Shown: positions 1 through 13,254 of the stretch, one piece after another
How the letters are laid out: each line of letters starts with the position of its first letter
How positions within the stretch are numbered: position 1 is the first letter of the stretch
Assembly: GCF_030052815.1 (NCBI RefSeq)
Contig: NC_079505.1
Span: forward strand, 73,034,701 to 73,098,700
Reading direction: 5' to 3'
Source of the DNA: Hevea brasiliensis
Taxonomy: Eukaryota > Streptophyta > Magnoliopsida > Malpighiales > Euphorbiaceae
Length of the DNA stretch: 64,000 nt
Position numbers and translations under genes: made by a program
The notes under the pieces: model-generated
Databases searched by the model: none
What the model was told of the DNA's origin: nothing
The model's input: only the letters and a program-made list of their open reading frames with translations

Positions 1-1111
1 GCTGAACAAGGTGACTGTGAAGAACAAGTATCCACTTCCTCAGATCGATAATCTGTTTGATCAGCTCCAAGGTGCTAGATTCTTTTCCAAGATAGACCTG
101 CGATCAGGCTACCATCAGTTGAGAATCAGGAATGAGGACGTGTCCAAAACGGTATTCAGGACAAGATATGGTCATTATGAGTTCTTGGTGATGTCTTTTG
201 GATTCACTAATACTCACTAATGCACCAGCAGCCTTCATGGACTTGATGAACTGGGTGTTCAAGCCATTTTTGGACCGTTTTGTCATCGTATTCATAGATG
301 ACATTTTGGTATACTCTCGGACCGAGGAAGAACACGTGTGGCACTTGAGAATGGTATTGCAGACTTTGAGGGAGCACCAGCTATATGCCAAATTTTTAAA
401 ATGTGAATTTTGGCTAGAAAGCATCTCATTTTTGGGACACGTGGTTTCTAGTGAAGGTATTCAAGTGGATCCCAAGAAAATTGAAGCTGTAACTGATTGG
501 CTTAGGCCTACAACAGTAACTGAGGTACGAAGTTTTCTGGGTCTAGCTGGCTACTATAGGCGTTTTGTGCAAGATTTTTCCAGGATAGCGGCTCCCCTAA
601 CTAAGTTAACTCGGAAGAGTATTCCATTCATTTGGACAGATGACTGTGAGGAGAGTTTCCAGAAGCTTAAGGGGTGTCTAACCACTGCCCCGGTGTTGAC
701 ACTACCGATGAGTGGTGAAGGATATACCGTGTATTGTGATGCCTCCAGAGTTGGCTTAGGATGTGTTTTGATGCAGAATGGAAAAGTAGTGGCTTATGCT
801 TCAAGGCAGCTGAAGAGGCATGAGCAGAACTACCCCACCCATGATTTGGAAATGACGGCTGTAATCTTTGCACTAAAAATCTGGAGACACTACTTGTATG
901 GTGAAGTATGCGAGATATACACCGACCATAAGAGTTTGAAGTACATCTTCCAATAGAGGGATTTAAAATTGAGACAGAGGAGATGGATGGAGCTTCTGAA
1001 AGACTATGATTGCACCATCTAGTACCACCCTGGGAAGGCCAATGTAGTAGCAGATGCTTTGAGCAGAAAATCTTCTGGTAGCTTAGCGCAATTTCAGCAG
1101 AGAAGAGACCG
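1..1111 (+). pseudogene. Ty3/gypsy chromovirus pol: reverse transcriptase and RNase H (broken)
   Basis: This is the reverse transcriptase and RNase H part of a Ty3/gypsy polyprotein, cut by the window edge. The RT palm motif [12 protein letters not shown] is near 85-125 and the catalytic FIDD box is at 291-302. The RT connection ([11 protein letters not shown]) follows near 535-570. RNase H begins near 720 with YCDAS and includes [10 protein letters not shown] near 920-950. The tail motif HPGKANVVADALSR lies near 1025-1065. A short duplication around 200-222 shifts the frame between motif blocks. In-frame TAG codons at 954-956 and 1020-1022 and a further frame change near 1085 show that it is dead. 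Family assignment is firm; the Tekay/Del lineage rests on the downstream chromodomain and LTR start. Confidence 0.93.
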
Positions 1112-2198
1112 TTGATTCAGGAAGTACATGAGTTGATGGATCAAGGTTTAATCCTAGATCTTTCAGATGAGGGGGTATTGTTGGCTCATTTTTCAGTGAG
1201 GCCAGACTTACGGGACAGAGTTAGAGTTTCCCAGCACAGAGACCAACAATTGATGAAAATCATAAAAAGAGTACAGCAGGGTGAAGGTGGTGAGTTTGGA
1301 TTTGCCAATGGCACCCTAGTGCAAGGTTCTAGAATATGTGTGCCCGATGTGGACAATCTCAGAAATGAAATCATGCGAAAGGCACACTATACACTGTACA
1401 ATGTCCACCCAGGCTCCACCAAGATGTACCATGATATGAAAGATAGCTATTGGTGGAATGGCATGAAGAGAGACATAGCAGACTTTGTGTCCAAGTGCTT
1501 GACTTGTCAGAAGGTGAAGTTTGAACACCAGAGACCGTCAGGGAAGTTGCAAGAGCTCCCTATCCCAGAATGAAAGTGGGAAATGATTACTATGGATTTT
1601 GTGACTGGGTTGCCTCGTACCATGCGAGGATATGATTCGATATGAGTAATTGTAGACCGCCTAACCAAATCAGCTCACTTCTTGCCTGTGAAGACTACAT
1701 ATTCTGTGGCACAGTACGCCCGACTCTACATTTGAGAAATAGTCAGATTACATGGAGTTCCTGTTTCCATAATATCTGACAGAGGGCCCCAGTTCACTTC
1801 TCGATTTTGGAGAAAGTTGCAGGAGGCACTTGGCACCTGATTGAACTTTAGTGCGCTTTGCACCTCGCAGAGACAGACAGTTTGAAAGGACAATCCAAAC
1901 ACTGGAAGACATGCTTCGCATGAGTGTTTTAGATTTTGGAGGTCAATGGGATGATCAACTAGCTTTGGTGGAGTTTGCCTACAACAACAGTTACCATTCC
2001 AGCATAGGGATGGCACCCTATGAGGCACTATATGGAAGAAAGTGTAGGTCTCCTCTGTGTTGAACGGAAATGGGAGAAGCGAAGGTGCATGATGTAGACC
2101 TAGTGCAGTACACTTCAGAGATAGTTCCTTTAATCAGGGAACGATTGAAAACTTGACTTTGATGGCGTAAGAGTTATGCAGACCCCAGACGGAGGGAT
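1112..2198 (+). pseudogene. Ty3/gypsy chromovirus pol: integrase (broken)
   Basis: This is the integrase that inserts the cDNA copy into the host chromosome. The HHCC zinc-binding region is readable near 1382-1510 (NVHPG, then CLTCQK). The core starts near 1575 with the ITMDFVTGLP motif holding the first catalytic Asp. The second Asp lies in IISDRGPQF near 1770-1795. The third-residue region near 1870-1890 is distorted, though a Glu is still present in QFERTIQ. A conserved block ending YEALYGRKCRSP is near 2020-2055. The stop at 1571-1573, several TGA/TAG codons (for example near 1644 and 1734) and frame changes near 1840 and 2060 destroy the frame. It continues from the RNase H region and runs into the chromodomain part. 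Confidence 0.92.
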
Positions 2199-2632
2199 GT
2201 GGAGTTTGCAGTAGGCGACTATGTATTCCTGAAGGTTTCTCCGATGAAGGGAGTCATGAGATTTGGAAAGAAGGGCAAGTTGGCATCTTGGTATATTGGA
2301 CCTTTTGAGGTTACTGATAGAGTTGGAGCAGTTGCCTACCGGTTGGAGCTACTACCCAACCTTTCTCATGTTCATCCTGTGTTTCACATCTCTATGCTCA
2401 GGAAATACATTCCTGATCCTTCTCATGTGCTACAGCCGAATGTAATAGAGCTAAAAGAAAACTTGACGTTTGAGGAGCAACCTGTAGCCATAGTGGACTA
2501 CCAAGTGAGGCAGCTAAGATCAAAACAGATCCCTATGGTTAAGGTTTTGTGGAGGAGCCAGTCAGTGGAAGAGTGCACCTGGGAGTCAGAACGGGACATG
2601 CGTAGCAAGTACCCTTATCTGTTCAATATGTA
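2199..2632 (+). pseudogene. Ty3/gypsy integrase C-terminus with chromodomain (fragment)
   Basis: This 144-residue open stretch is the end of the same pol. It contains the GPF/Y module (WYIGPFEVTDRVG near 2290-2330), the PVFHISMLRKY block near 2375-2410, and a C-terminal chromodomain (VLWRSQSVEECTWESE near 2545-2590) ending in YPYLFNM and a stop. Integrase chromodomains define the chromovirus clade and are thought to steer insertion to particular chromatin. This part is uninterrupted, but the upstream frame is broken, so it cannot be expressed as part of a working polyprotein. Confidence 0.92.
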
Positions 2633-2682
2633 ATCTTGTACTTTATTCTGCCTTGTGTAAAATTCGAGGACGAATTTTCTGT

Positions 2683-2690
2683 AAAGGGGG
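2683..2690 (+). promoter_or_regulatory. Polypurine tract of the chromovirus
   Basis: AAAGGGGG lies five bases before the LTR start TGTAACACCC. It primes plus-strand DNA synthesis in LTR retrotransposons. The preceding ATTCGAGGACGAATTT motif is shared with the element ending at 32,234, which places both in one lineage. Confidence 0.8.
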
Positions 2691-2695
2691 TAGAA

Positions 2696-3100
2696 TGTAA
2701 CACCCTTAATTTTTAAATTTATTATTTTTGGGCAAATATTGATGTTTTAATTTTATTTAAATTTTAGGAAATTATTTGAGATTTTTCAGATTTTCGAAAT
2801 CGGGTTTGATTTCCCGAAAATATAAAACTTTGATGATTTTTAAAAATTAATTTAAAGACCACGTGGCAAAACTAAAAATATATTTGGAGTCTACAAATTT
2901 TTCTGAGTTTTCTAGAAATTTTTGGGCCTCGTTTTCGGTCCCAGGGCAGAGTAAAAAATTCAAAAATTTGTATCCTGAATCGAACCGACCAAAACGAATC
3001 GGACCGGATCGGACCTGTCGAATCGGACCAGCTCCTTCTTCCTTTTTCTTCCCAAATCGCTATAACCAAAGTAGGTGCCAATCTGATTAGACTAATCCAT
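2696..3100 (+). repeat. Truncated 3' LTR of the chromovirus
   Basis: The LTR begins with TGTAACACCC directly after the polypurine tract and stop codon. It runs through AT-rich sequence into a stretch rich in CGAACCGAC/CGGACC motifs near 2980-3030. No LTR end (CA plus target duplication) was found, so the right boundary is approximate and the LTR appears truncated. The short reading frames inside it are not genes. Confidence 0.7.
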
Positions 3101-5915
3101 TGACCATATTCAAATGGCCATATCTTCATTTACAAAGAATTCAAATGATGATTCAAAAGGAATTAAAACTAAGATAATAGGAACAACTTTTTATAAAGAA
3201 ATATTTAGCTAAATTCTGCGTGACTTAATGATGACAATTGTGGATATAGTAAGAAAATTTGAAATGCACTTAGGAGACCTAAAAATTGGAAGGCAAATAA
3301 AACCAACAATTAAGCTAACAAGTATAGTATGTAGGTGTAGTTAAATTTCATACCTGTAAGCATAAGATAGCCAACATTTGGCCAAGATGATATCATGAAT
3401 AGTAATCCCAAGAATGAAATTTCAAAGACGTTAATTCATATTAGGACTAAATTAGGTATACATGAATTTTAATTGTGGATTTGTTACTTAAGATCGGAAT
3501 CTGCTAGAACATTATAAATTGTGTATTTTGAGTTGAAAAGGCAGGAGGGATAAAGTAAGGTCGAGGCTGGGCGACTCACATGATTGTGCACAATAATTTT
3601 TGACTTAAGTATTTGTTCTTGAAAGTTGATTTTGTAGTAATTATAGATGTATAACCATTTTATGATTTACAAATGCAAACTTTTAGATATTAGTCGATTT
3701 CTCATAGATTATTTGAATAAATGAATTTCAGATTGATTTTTGTGTTCACATAGCATGTGATCTGCATTATTCATAAGTAGTTGAGGTTGAGATCTGTGTT
3801 TCATCACATACGGAGCATAGGTGTAGTTCATATAAAAGAGGAGAAGAATAATTAGTATAGTTCAATTTATTTAGACTTACATCTATAAACACAGTCTCAG
3901 ATCTACTTTTTATTCATTCTTTGTATTTATATGTACAATATAATATATAAAACTCCTTAACTATAATAGAAATAAATAAAAATATCACAGAGGCGAAACT
4001 ATGTATAACAACCAAAAATATCAAGAATTTATGTATGGCTTTTATGACTGCTTGTTTTAGACTGCTTCATTTTATGGCTTGAAAATTTAGATACCTGTTC
4101 TTCAAATGTGAGTTGACAAAACCTGGTCTTCCACTTCCCTCCTTCCATGTAGTAATGCTTCTTATCTCAAACACTATACCATTTCAGAAGCTTGTGGCAT
4201 CTCCCATCCACCAGGTACAGACTACGTTCCACGACCAACGCACCACTGTCTCCAGCCTTAAATAAATGAAACTAGTTCTCAATGGACACAAAATATCCAA
4301 CTCAAAGCTAACTTTGACCTTTCCACGCCCAGTTAGTTTTGCCAATGTATTCAAATCAATCCCCATAGTAACCCCTACACTTATGCAATTTAGCCTACCA
4401 AAACAATTTATGATGCCGATTGCATCGATAATGCCAGGAAGTGAGCCATTGCAACAACCTTAAATGGAGGCTCAATAATGGTAACAAAGATAGATTCCAC
4501 ATTTATATAATAAGATAATACCCAAAAAATGCTCCTAGGACCATCCATTCAAAATAGCAACAGAATCTTACACTATTAATTCAAATTTTTGCTTAGACTT
4601 GTCTACTATGAATCCAGATACAATATGTATGAAACCAGGACTCACATGGCCCAGGTCTTAGGTCTGCAGTAAACCAAGTTTAGGTAAGTATTTCTGACCC
4701 AACCCATAACATCAGTCTCCCCCGGGCGACTTAACTACCATTTATGTTTTACAGGCCCTGAACTTTTCATTAAATCGACTAGACAAATGGACCATTCACT
4801 ACCGATCATATACAATGTGTGTTGGAAACACTATTTCATATCCATTAGAGAGCATATACCCACCACACACCATGAACAAGGTTGTCTTGAAGAGACTCCA
4901 TACATAGGTATATTTATCATCCATCATAGTAAATCCTAAAAACGAACTCATTTTTAGTATGCAATAATCATTGGTAAATTAGAATAAACAGCTCCATACA
5001 TGCTCTCTAGAGAGCTTATTCCATAACCTCCTCCATTTATTAGTCCTATTCAACAGAAAAATGATTAACCAAATATTTTAAAATTATTATTATTTTTGTC
5101 AAAGATAAGTTTTATTAATAGATTAAGAGATTTAGTATAAGGCACAAGGCCAAATTACAAACCAACAGAAACAAGGCCAAAAACACTAAAAGGAGACAAA
5201 AACTAAGGCCTAGCCCCATAGGCCATAACGCATACAAGAACAAAGGATGAAAATCCCCACATCCTATAACCCTAGCATAACCAAGGTTGGAAGCAACTGT
5301 CTTCAAGCATCGCTGCTTGCTTCACTATCTGGAAGAGAGAATAGGGATCCCAATATTGAAATAGCCTCCATGCATCAGGAAACCAAGCTTCCAAAAAATA
5401 ACAAGCATCTCAACCATAAAAGCATAACACCTTTTCAGCAATTTATAAGGAGGGCAAATGATAAAGCTCCTATAGCATGCATGCCTTAAAGGTTAATGAC
5501 CTTTAGAATGATAGCTTAAAGATACCATTCTCAAGCTAAAACTTCAATGCTCTTTCTCATAGGTAGGCCAAGCCATAAACAAGCTCAGCCTATGGCTTTG
5601 TTAGAGCAGAAACTAAAAACGCAGGCAGATCTTTCTCTTTGTCCCTCACCCATAAATCGTTGATCTGTTAACAAAAGAAACCAAGCCAAAGCTATTCTCA
5701 ACCCCTCCTGGATATGGAGAGGAAGAGAACCACTGTCTAGGCAAAGTGAAAGGAAAAGCCAACCCCTACACAAAAGGGATAGGGATGACCGCTTAACAGC
5801 AGGAAGAAGAGAACTTAAGCCTTGAAGAGAAAACTGGAATTTAAGAGAAAATTTCTCTCTCTAGAATCAGAGAAAGAACTTAAATTTTTAAAATTGTAGA
5901 TTGTTGTGATGCTAA
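3101..5915. other. Intergenic region without a supported gene
   Basis: No gene can be supported here. Base composition is less AT-extreme than further right. On the minus strand, 4184-4470 reads as a short open frame whose GIDLNTLAKLTGRGKVKVS stretch vaguely recalls the gag/ORF1-like domain found with plant zinc knuckles, but this is too weak to call. The block 5100-5850 has the look, on the minus strand, of the 3' end of an old transcript or LINE (an AATAAA near 5112-5117 on that strand), but no coding motif is visible. Confidence 0.5.
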
Positions 5916-6347
5916 AAGGGTGTTTGGTTTGACTTATAAGTTAGTTAAATCTACTTATAAATAAAAAGTAATAAGTAGATTAGTTTTTTTATAAAAAAAA
6001 ACTACTTAAAACAATCAAAAGTAATAAGTAAAGGTATATTTATGACTTATTTACTTATTTTAAAACTACTATTTAATTAAATAAAATACTATATTATCTT
6101 AATAATTGTTAAAAATATCAACACTTTCATTATTTTAATAATTACAACACTCAATTATATATATATTTTTGTCATTTTAATAAATTAAGTTTCTTTTAAG
6201 TATTTTTGAACTAAATACTTAAATTATTTAAAATTTAATTTTAAATGATTTTATCAAATAATTAAATACTTATTTTTAAATTAATTTATAAGTTAAAAAA
6301 TATATTTTAAGTTAAAAATAAAAAATAAGTAGTGAATCCAAACACTT
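5916..6347. mobile_element. Probable hAT-like MITE with GTGTTTGG termini
   Basis: The left end reads AAGGGTGTTTGG and the right end, on the opposite strand, reads AAGTGTTTGG. These form an imperfect terminal inverted repeat around about 430 bp of AT-rich noncoding DNA. This terminus type is common in small nonautonomous plant DNA transposons. No clear target duplication was seen, so the ends may be a few bases off. Confidence 0.5.
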
Positions 6348-7703
6348 TTAAATTTGATATCAATTTAATAAAATATTTAAAAATTTTATTTTAAATAAAT
6401 TATAGGCACCTGAAATTGAGTAGATTCGAATATTTTGAACATAAAGAAAAAGAAAAGGAGAATGACAGAAATTTCCCAACCACATGCTAATGAAGGTTGG
6501 ATGGAGAAAGGAATATTTATTTTATCATGATTTTATATTTTAACTACAACAGTAATAAATATTTTCCGGAATTTCAAAAGGTCAGAAGGAAAGGTGGGCC
6601 GTAGTGGAAATGAAATGCCAATCTTGGTCCACTGGCTGCTGGCTTGTCCATCAAATAAAATTCCAGCATTCAGACAAAAGAAAATGAAAGATATCAAACA
6701 CCATCACTATTCATTAAGCTGTCCACGCCCCAACGAGAAAAACCTAAAACAAATTCTCTGGAATTAATATTATTATTATTATTATTATCATTATCTTGAA
6801 GAATGTGATTCTTGGTCTAACTAAAATTCATAGGGAGGGATGAAGCATCCTTCTCTGGCTGGAAGATGGAAAATGCTCCTTAACCACTTTGGAAATATTT
6901 GCCCCACCAAAAATTTCTGTCCTTGTTAAAAAAAAAAAAAAGTTACCAATAAAAAACAAAATTGTTTAAAAAGAAAATTAAGTATTTGCAACTGGATATA
7001 TAATAATAATAATAATGATAATAATAATAATAATATACGTTACCATCTCAATTATTTGAGCCCACATAATTGTCCAAATTTAATGTAATTTAACAAAATA
7101 TTATAAAATACTAATATTTTATTTCATAAGCCAAGGCGGGCCTATCCAAATAATAATTTTTTAATCTTAATTATCTTAGAGATAGACTTCAATCAGACTT
7201 TAAATTTTTCTAATATTTTTTAATTAATATATTTAATTTTTTTTATTAATAATATTTTTTTTTCTTATAAAAATAAACTTGCCTATATTTTCATATAATA
7301 AAAAAATAAAATTAATATAACTAAAGTAATAAATTTTACTGAGTTTTTCTCTAATTATACTATCTATTTATATCGCTCTATTAAAAATTAAATAACTTAT
7401 TTTTTAAAATTTATTCTTAAAATTAATAAAGATTTTATTTCTTCAAACCACAGTAAGTAAGGATATTAATAAATTAATAAATAAACTATTATTTTAAAAA
7501 ATAAATAAGTTATTATTTTAAAAATAAAAATGTACTATAATTTAAGATAGATAAAAAAAATATATATCTGCATAGGGGATGGTGGGAGTATAGACCTATA
7601 TGCAGAACAAAATAGACCCTTTGTCTAATAAGGCAAAACAAAATTCTTTATCAGAACTTAATCATCGGAGTGAGTTTTTAAAATAGTAATAAAATATATA
7701 TCC

Positions 7704-7749
<46 letters not shown>

Positions 7750-8901
7750 TTTTAGAATTAATAAATATTTATTTGTGGAATAATTTATCTTATATTTCAA
7801 AACAAATAGATTTAACTTTATATATAATAACACCTAAATAATCACAATTAAAATAATAGTAAACGACGAACGTCAGTGGAGAAATAGTTGGAGTACCGTG
7901 AAACTTCTTCAAACAAAAAGCCAAAGTGGAATGGATAGGCCAGCTAAGTATAAAATTATTCTATTTTGTCATCCAAGTATAAGAGAAAGAATCTTTTGTT
8001 AAATGTTACCAAAATTTCTTAGTATCTTTCTTAGCAACCAAACAAAGATTGCATGGAGATTTCCGAGCAATAAACCCAACAAAAATCTGCAAAGGAGCCT
8101 ATAAATTTTGACGAGGACTTATTGTCCTACGCTTCTTTTAAACATTGTTGAATAATAAAGCAATCTTAATTACAACACAGGAAAAACCTGAAAAATGGGA
8201 CTAAAGACCATCAAAATAAACGAATAAAAATAACAAAAGATGTTGGATGTTATTATTATTATTTTTTGTAACTAAGGATATCTTCTGGCAAATTCAACTT
8301 ATTTTTTTTTTTAACATATTTGACTCATACAAGAATTTAATTTCAAGACCTTACAACCCTGTAAACAACTCTAACAATATTGGGTGAAAATTCATTTGTG
8401 AAATTAATTTTTCTTTAAGACCCTTTTCTATTTATTTGGTGCATTTAATTTTTTTTAAACAATTATCGAATACTAGAATTAAGTGCTGATTGATAAGAAA
8501 GAAAATTTATATCTTTTCTATAGTGGTAAATTTTAATTTAATACATCTGATGTTGTTTGGGATTTTTAAGTCAGAATCTGATTGGACATTGCCTGAAATC
8601 AAAGAGAAAAATATGAGATCGGTAGCCTCAATTAGGCCACTCTGACGCTTAAGTCAGTAAATGCCAGAAAAGCAAATACCAATCAAAAAAAGAATAAATA
8701 ATTGCTTACCTTTCATATTGTTGTGGCCCATATTTATCAAATAGAGAATAGTACTTTTTCGGATTAATTGGAATTTTATGCTTAACTGATTCCACTTTTC
8801 ACGGAGATATTAACTAAAATGTCCTATATTTCTGGTTATAATGCAAGACCTGCTTTTATCCTATCTCTTTCTCCTTATCCAATCACATATTCATTGTGAC
8901 C
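6348..8901. other. AT-rich intergenic DNA
   Basis: No gene, RNA or complete mobile element is supported. It contains ATT/AAT microsatellites near 6766-6788 and 7000-7035, and a (TA)n tract at 7710-7746. Short open frames are what AT-rich DNA gives by chance. Confidence 0.6.
7710..7746. repeat. (TA)n microsatellite
   Basis: A pure TA dinucleotide run of about 18 units in AT-rich intergenic DNA. Confidence 0.95.
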
Positions 8902-9036
8902 ACCTCAGACGTCTTACCTTATTCGAACACTTCATTATTTGTTCGAATACCTGGTGTCTTAACTGAACACTCCCTGTTCTGTCCGAACACCTGATGTCTC
9001 ACCTTAGTTCAGGTTTCAAGACCCAAACCCTGTTCG
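8902..9036. repeat. Three degenerate 40-50 bp tandem repeats
   Basis: Three diverged copies lie head to tail at about 8902-8946, 8947-8986 and 8987-9036. Each starts with an ACCTxxxGTCT-type block, has a central CGAACAC/TGAACAC-like block in most copies, and ends in G[TT/TC]CGA. They stand out from the AT-rich surroundings. Function unknown. Confidence 0.55.
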
Positions 9037-12000
9037 ATTCAAATCGAATTTTTATCCGTATTAACATCCATTCATTTCAAACTAATAATTTATTTTAATC
9101 CGCAAAAAATTTAAATGAGATATGTAAAGAAGGGTGAATTTGATAATCCAATTTATTTCGTTTGAAGATTTTTTTTTTTCTTTGATGTGATTTAAATAAT
9201 CTAAATTTTGATTAAATTAATAAAAATTCATTTTAATAAAAATAAAATTTTTAACTTAAAAAACATGTAAATGATTCAAATTTGTTTTTATGTAATAACT
9301 AAATTAATCTACAGTCTAAACTGATAATTTGAATTTGCCCAAAAATAATAAGACCTCAAATAATTCAGACTCATCTGATCGGACGTGTTTAAAAGGAAGA
9401 AGATAGCAGCAAGCAGCAACTCCACCGACAAAATAGAAGGCTAATCAAACTTCACCTAATAATAATAATATTACATGGATCGTTTGGCTATACCTAACAA
9501 GACAACGTGTAAGCTGTCTAAATTTGTACATCCATGTGATGTTCATTGGAGTGGGGACTAGATGCTTCGATTGATGTCAATGCCATGTTTATCTTTCTAT
9601 GGGCTTTGGTTTATCTTTCATTATTTCTGGCTAGTGGGTTGTGTACATCACATGCCATTCATTGGGTTAGGCCATTTGCCTCTTTTAGGTTGTACATTTA
9701 TTTGGCCAAGCTCCTTTGATGTTGACTATCAACCCCTTTTTATACGTTTCCATGAGATGGGTAAGGAGTATCATAATTAAAGAGAATAATTCAAATTTTA
9801 TGGGTTTTCTTTTAAAAATAGAGATGATAATTGTTTTCCATCTCAATCTGATTAATACGCTCCCCATTAATTTCTTCAATTCCGTTTTATCTTGATATTG
9901 TATGCGATAAAGATAGAAGAAGGCCTTTCAATTTTAAATTTACAAATTTTTTCTCATATAGTAATATATTATTATTTTAATTAAAAATTAATTTATGTAT
10001 ATATAATCTTGTGAAAAAATTCGTCTCAGTACGCCGTTGATTCTCTATGAGATGAAGATGAGAAGAGCTCCATTTGTTCAGTTTTCATTATTCATATTAA
10101 AAAATATATTAATATATAAAAAAATGAAAAAAATAAAATTTTATTCATTTTTCAAAGTGATGTGTTTATGATTTTTTTTTATTCATGTGTGCATGCATGT
10201 CTTTATAAAATATGAATTAATATATCATTATAATTTCACGGTCGAGTTACACAATGAGAATAGTCATATATTATAAATTCTCTAACTCATAAAATAGGGC
10301 TAATTATAGAATTCAAATTTAAGAATCTTGAAAAAAAAAATGGCAAACCTTTAAAATTCAATGGTGGGATGTCCATTGAAAACTTATAGTATCTACTTTT
10401 GAAAGGTAATTAATATTTAAAGCACTTGGAATAAAGTTTTCAACCACATTAGATGGAAGGGGATGGGAAGGTATAAGCAAATTCATTACTTTTGAATGGT
10501 TGCACCCTTGAAAGTTGAATCCCAATTCAAATTCATTCATTTTCAATTAGAACAATCTTGTTGTGGAAATAATTGATCCACTTCAAAATTTGAAACACTA
10601 TTGTTTATTGTTTTCAAAATTCTACAACTTCATGGAAAAATTAAATTTGAATAGTCATGATATATTTCAAAAAGATTTATATTTTATTTTTATTTGAAAA
10701 TTGAAAAAGAAATTAAATCAATTAATAATAGCTTAATTAATCGTTCTTGAATTATAAAATTGCACGAAGTGAAGAATTTCCGATTTTAAATTTTTTTAAT
10801 TATTAATTATGAGTTTATTAAGAGAGAAATTATTTTTAATTTAAAAAAAAAAGATTTAAATTGTTGATGCGTGTATCATGGGATATGTGCATCTAATTAA
10901 ATTTGATGGTCTACTTGATTAAATATTTGACACAACTTGTGGTGCAATCCCAAGTTGAGGGCAAGAAAAGTAAATGGAAAGAAAAGAGAATTGAAATTGG
11001 CTTGGCAATGAAAAGAAAGAAGGATATTAAAAGCCATAATTATCATAAAAGACGAGCTACGAAGCTTAAAGTCAAGTGATATAAAGAAGGACAATACTAG
11101 AAGAAGAGTAGGAAGACAGGTAAGGATTGGTTTCAAGGAATTATGAGTATTGAAAGAGCAATTGAAGGTGATATGAGCGTATGACCCACCATTCCAAGAA
11201 ACCATATCTTGGGCAAATTCTTTTTTCCAAGTTAGATGTGATTCTAATTTCCTTGAACGTTAAGCAAATCATACTGAAAATGTGAATCCATGGACCTATA
11301 TGGAATGGAATGTAAATGTCAATTTCAATGTCTATAAGCTAAAGTCATGATGAAAGAATTTTTTTTTTATTAAATAGAGAAGAACCCCATGATAAAGGGA
11401 TGGGAATAATTGATACTTTATTATTATTATTATTATTATTATTATAAATAGACTGGTATTATTATTTGCTTTTAATTACCTCATATACCGTGTGTTTAAC
11501 GTGTGCTCCAATTATGTCTTCACTTAACCCCCGCCTAATTCTTAATTGCCTCGTTTATTACTTTTCTGCAACGTAAATAAAAATTTAAAAGAGACTTATT
11601 TTTTCAACCATTTGATCTTTGATAGAGCCAACCATAACAAAATTATTGTAATTTTATTAATATCTGTTAATATTTTATATTATTTTAGAATATGAGTAAT
11701 ACGCCTTTTATTAAGTTTTGAGAATACCTCTTTTCGAGTTAACTTTTAAAAGAGTTGAATTAAATTTATTTAATTAAAATGATATTAAAATATCATTAAT
11801 TAATATTTAAATTTTTTATAAGTGGTTTACACTTTAAATATTTGATGGGCATGAAAACACTATATAGAAATATAATTTTATATATATATATTTTTAAGAG
11901 AACACGTATACGAAGAATAAGAACAGTTCACATGCTTAGAAATTTTGTAAATAAAATAGATAGAGTTTACATAAAACACGCAATGTGCCTTTGAATGTAT

Positions 12001-13212
12001 AAAAGAAGGGTCTAAGAACAACTTTTCCAATATCCCATCCCATTTAATTTCTTTTTCGTTCTGCCATTTGATTTTCTCAGGTCAAATCATTTGTCTAAAT
12101 GTAAACTATATATTTTTATATCTTTGTTAAAAATAATAAATATATGATATATTGAAGGTAATATTTCAATTTGCTCTGTTTTTTTGAATGTTAAATTATT
12201 TTTTAAAAAATAAATTTTATTTCCTCCTTATATATGCTACGATTAAAACAAATCAAAATTTAGGGATATAATTATTTTAAATTAATAATTTAAATAGATC
12301 AACTAAATGAAAAATTAAATTATTTCTTATTGTTCTATATTTTTTTTTTTTTGGTAAATTCGTTGATCTATAATTTTGATATATCTCAAAATTAATTTTT
12401 AATTTATCATTTTTTTTTCTGTTGACCCCACCTGTGAGTCCCTCACATTATTTTGAAGAAAATGTTTTCTCTTCTCACTATAATGAAAATAAGTTTTTTC
12501 TTTTTACATTATTCTAAATGATTATATTTTCTTAAGTGTGGTAACCTCTTTTTTTTTTTTAAATTTATATTAATAATAATTAAATTTCCTATAGTTAATA
12601 TAAATCTATATTTATTATTTCAAGATTTGTGTTTTTTTTTTATTAAAATTTCACGTGTTTCCTTGGTTTGATAGTTTATTAGCAGTGAAAATTAGGCTAA
12701 TCTTACTTGTGGAGCAAATTTTATTTTAATGATTATTAAATTAAATGATAAGTCATAATTAAATTTTTAGAGAAAGATGGGTCAATAAAAAGTATTTTTT
12801 TATCAAATAAAAAATTAAGTTATTTTTAAAATAAAATTCTTTATTTTTTTTAAATGAGAAAGTTTTTTTTTTATTTTTTAAATTTTGATTACTTTTTAAA
12901 TTTGATAATATTATTAAATTATAAAAATACTTATATATATATATATATATATGACATGAATATATATTATTAATTTAATATTATAATTAAATAATAAAAA
13001 TATTTTCATTAAAAATATTAAAAAATATTTTTTATATATAAGTTATTTTATAAAAAACAAATAAAATTTTAATTTAATTCAATTTATCTATTTTAAGGCA
13101 AAGTGTGAAAAAATCATGTACTTAAATAATAAAAAAAATTATATTCTCAATAAAAAAAATATTTCAAGTAACTCCACTTAAAATAAAATAAATAGTCAAT
13201 AATCACATATGG

Positions 13213-13254
<42 letters not shown>

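Noticed and set aside
9562..9780. 72-codon frame rich in Phe, Trp and Cys
   Set aside because: No motif, no promoter signals, no related neighbour; chance frame.
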